Shown here: positions 62,718-64,000 of the stretch, one piece after another | Numbering within the stretch: position 1 is the stretch's first letter | How the letters are laid out: the number at the start of each line of letters is the position of its first letter | Assembly: GCF_002844575.1 (NCBI RefSeq) | Contig: NZ_PIQO01000001.1 | Coordinates: 1 to 64,000, forward strand | Direction of reading: 5' to 3' | Length of the DNA stretch: 64,000 bases | Origin: Heyndrickxia camelliae | GTDB taxonomy: Bacteria; Bacillota; Bacilli; Bacillales; Bacillaceae_C | Translations under genes and position numbers: made by a program | Notes under the pieces: generated by a model | Database searches by the model: none | Told to the model about the DNA's origin: nothing | What the model saw: only the letters and a program-made list of their open reading frames with translations

Positions 62718-64000
62718 TTAAAAATCTGCATTTCCTGGTGTACGAGGGAATGGTATTACATCGCGGATGTTTTTCATTCCTGTTAAATACATGACAAGTC
62801 GTTCAAACCCAATTCCATAGCCAGAATGCTTTGTACCGCCGTATTTTCTAAGCTCGAGATACCACCAGTAATCTTCTTCTGTCATACCAAGTTCTTTAAT
62901 TCTATTTGCAAGAACTTCTTCTCGTTCTTCACGTTGGCTTCCCCCGATTAACTCGCCAATACCAGGAACCAATAGGTCAGTCGCAGCTACTGTCTTGCCA
63001 TCCTCATTCGCTCTCATATAAAATGCCTTAATTTCCTTCGGATAGTCGGTTACGAAGACTGGACGCTTGTAAATTTCCTCGCTAAGATAACGTTCATGTT
63101 CGGTTTGTAAATCTGTTCCCCATTCAACAGGGTAGTCAAATTTCTGACCGGAATTCTTTAATAATTCAACTGCTTCGGTATAAGTAACTCTTCCAAAATC
63201 AGATTCTAATGCATTCTGCAATCTTTCAATAAGTGTTTTATCAATAAAGCTATTAAAGAAGGTCATTTCTTCCGGTGCATGTTCAAAAACGTAATTAATG
63301 ACATATTTGACCATTTCTTCTCCGAGGTCCATGATATCCGGTAATTCTGCAAAGGCAACCTCCGGCTCAATCATCCAGAATTCTGCGGCATGTCGTGCTG
63401 TATTAGAATTCTCTGCTCTAAAGGTAGGACCAAAAGTGTACACATTACGGAAAGCAAGTGCAAAGGTTTCTGCATTTAATTGACCACTAACCGTTAGGTT
63501 GGTTTCTTTTCCGAAGAAATCTGCACTGTCATCCACTTTTCCGTCTTGCGTTTTTGGAAGCTGGTTCAAATCCATTGATGTTACACGGAACATTTCTCCG
63601 GCGCCTTCTGTATCACTTCCGGTAATAATTGGTGTATGCACATATACAAACCCTTTTTCTTGAAAGAATTTATGAATGGCATAAGATGCAAGAGATCTTA
63701 CTCTGAAAACGGCTGAGAAGGTATTTGCTCTCGGACGTAAGTGAGCGATTGTTCTTAAATATTCAAGGGAATGTCTCTTTTTTTGTAAAGGATAATCTGT
63801 ATTCGATAATCCTTCCACAACAATTTTTGTCGCTTTAATTTCAAAAGGCTGTTTCATTTCAGGAGTTGGCACAAATTCACCTTCTACTAAAACGGAAGAG
63901 CTAATAGGTAACTTCGTAATTTCTTTGAAGTTATCGAGATTATCCTCAAAAACAACTTGTACACTCTTAAAGAATGTTCCATCGTTTAACTCCATAAAAC
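62718..64000 (-). CDS. asnS: Asparaginyl-tRNA synthetase (5' end outside window)
   Basis: At least 425 codons of class II AsnRS; the N-terminal 35-40 residues lie beyond the right edge. The anticodon-binding OB-fold end is followed by the catalytic core. Motif 2 reads [20 protein letters not shown] and motif 3 [15 protein letters not shown], with the ending [13 protein letters not shown]. The sequence is of the longer, Escherichia-coli-like type ([19 protein letters not shown]; a long insert around [19 protein letters not shown]). The short Bacillus subtilis type lacks that insert. Confidence 0.93.
   Translation of the reverse strand, partial: FMELNDGTFFKSVQVVFEDNLDNFKEITKLPISSSVLVEGEFVPTPEMKQPFEIKATKIVVEGLSNTDYPLQKKRHSLEYLRTIAHLRPRANTFSAVFRVRSLASYAIHKFFQEKGFVYVHTPIITGSDTEGAGEMFRVTSMDLNQLPKTQDGKVDDSADFFGKETNLTVSGQLNAETFALAFRNVYTFGPTFRAENSNTARHAAEFWMIEPEVAFAELPDIMDLGEEMVKYVINYVFEHAPEEMTFFNSFIDKTLIERLQNALESDFGRVTYTEAVELLKNSGQKFDYPVEWGTDLQTEHERYLSEEIYKRPVFVTDYPKEIKAFYMRANEDGKTVAATDLLVPGIGELIGGSQREEREEVLANRIKELGMTEEDYWWYLELRKYGGTKHSGYGIGFERLVMYLTGMKNIRDVIPFPRTPGNADF

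Overview
The window looks like a chromosomal segment of a spore-forming, motile, low-GC Bacillaceae (Bacillus sensu lato). Supporting this are the sporulation genes prkA and yhbH, a LysM/GH18 spore-cortex-type glycosylase, DUF3231 proteins, a YjfB-type motility protein, chemotaxis genes, strong AAGGAGG ribosome binding sites, frequent GTG/TTG starts, and many intrinsic terminators. No prophage, insertion sequence or CRISPR array was seen. I could not fix the genus.

Left part (1-16 kb). An acetoacetate decarboxylase and a ketopantoate-reductase-type gene face a LysR regulator. HIT, DoxX-like and GyrI-like genes follow. Two c-di-GMP-I (GEMM-I) riboswitches lie 2.7 kb apart, each with an intrinsic terminator. 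The first precedes STAS-like, GNAT and chemoreceptor genes. The second precedes an SNF-type Na+ symporter and a PLP-dependent amino acid decarboxylase. A GGDEF protein that could make the ligand is at 35.7 kb. Next comes nrdHIEF (class Ib ribonucleotide reductase) followed by dUTPase.

Middle (16-45 kb). YjfB, DUF4317, an RNase J paralogue, a free-standing zinc-type S14, DUF3231 and signal peptidase I come first. A beta-glucoside-type operon follows: LacI regulator, lipoprotein, two permeases, two ATPases, GH1 glucosidase, sugar isomerase/epimerase and Gfo/Idh/MocA oxidoreductase. Two near-identical LacI operators are visible. After this come two internally duplicated DUF3231 proteins, a YlmA-like ATPase, the GGDEF protein, the GH18 protein, an SGNH hydrolase with an ABC exporter, a gene interrupted by a nonsense codon, a HesB-like protein, GTP cyclohydrolase II, tRNA-Gly(TCC) and queG.

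Right part (45-64 kb). PadR and SnoaL-like genes and an amidase precede a tandem array of about 37 copies of a 52-bp unit. trmL, a 30-codon membrane peptide, prkA and yhbH follow. The last 10 kb is accessory in character: a decayed cold-shock gene, a SET-domain protein, a T-box leader remnant before a GNAT gene, an MFS gene frameshifted in a C7 run, a Qnr-like pentapeptide protein, and a TetR/MFS efflux cassette with three copies of one operator and a truncated FMN-reductase remnant. asnS runs off the right edge.
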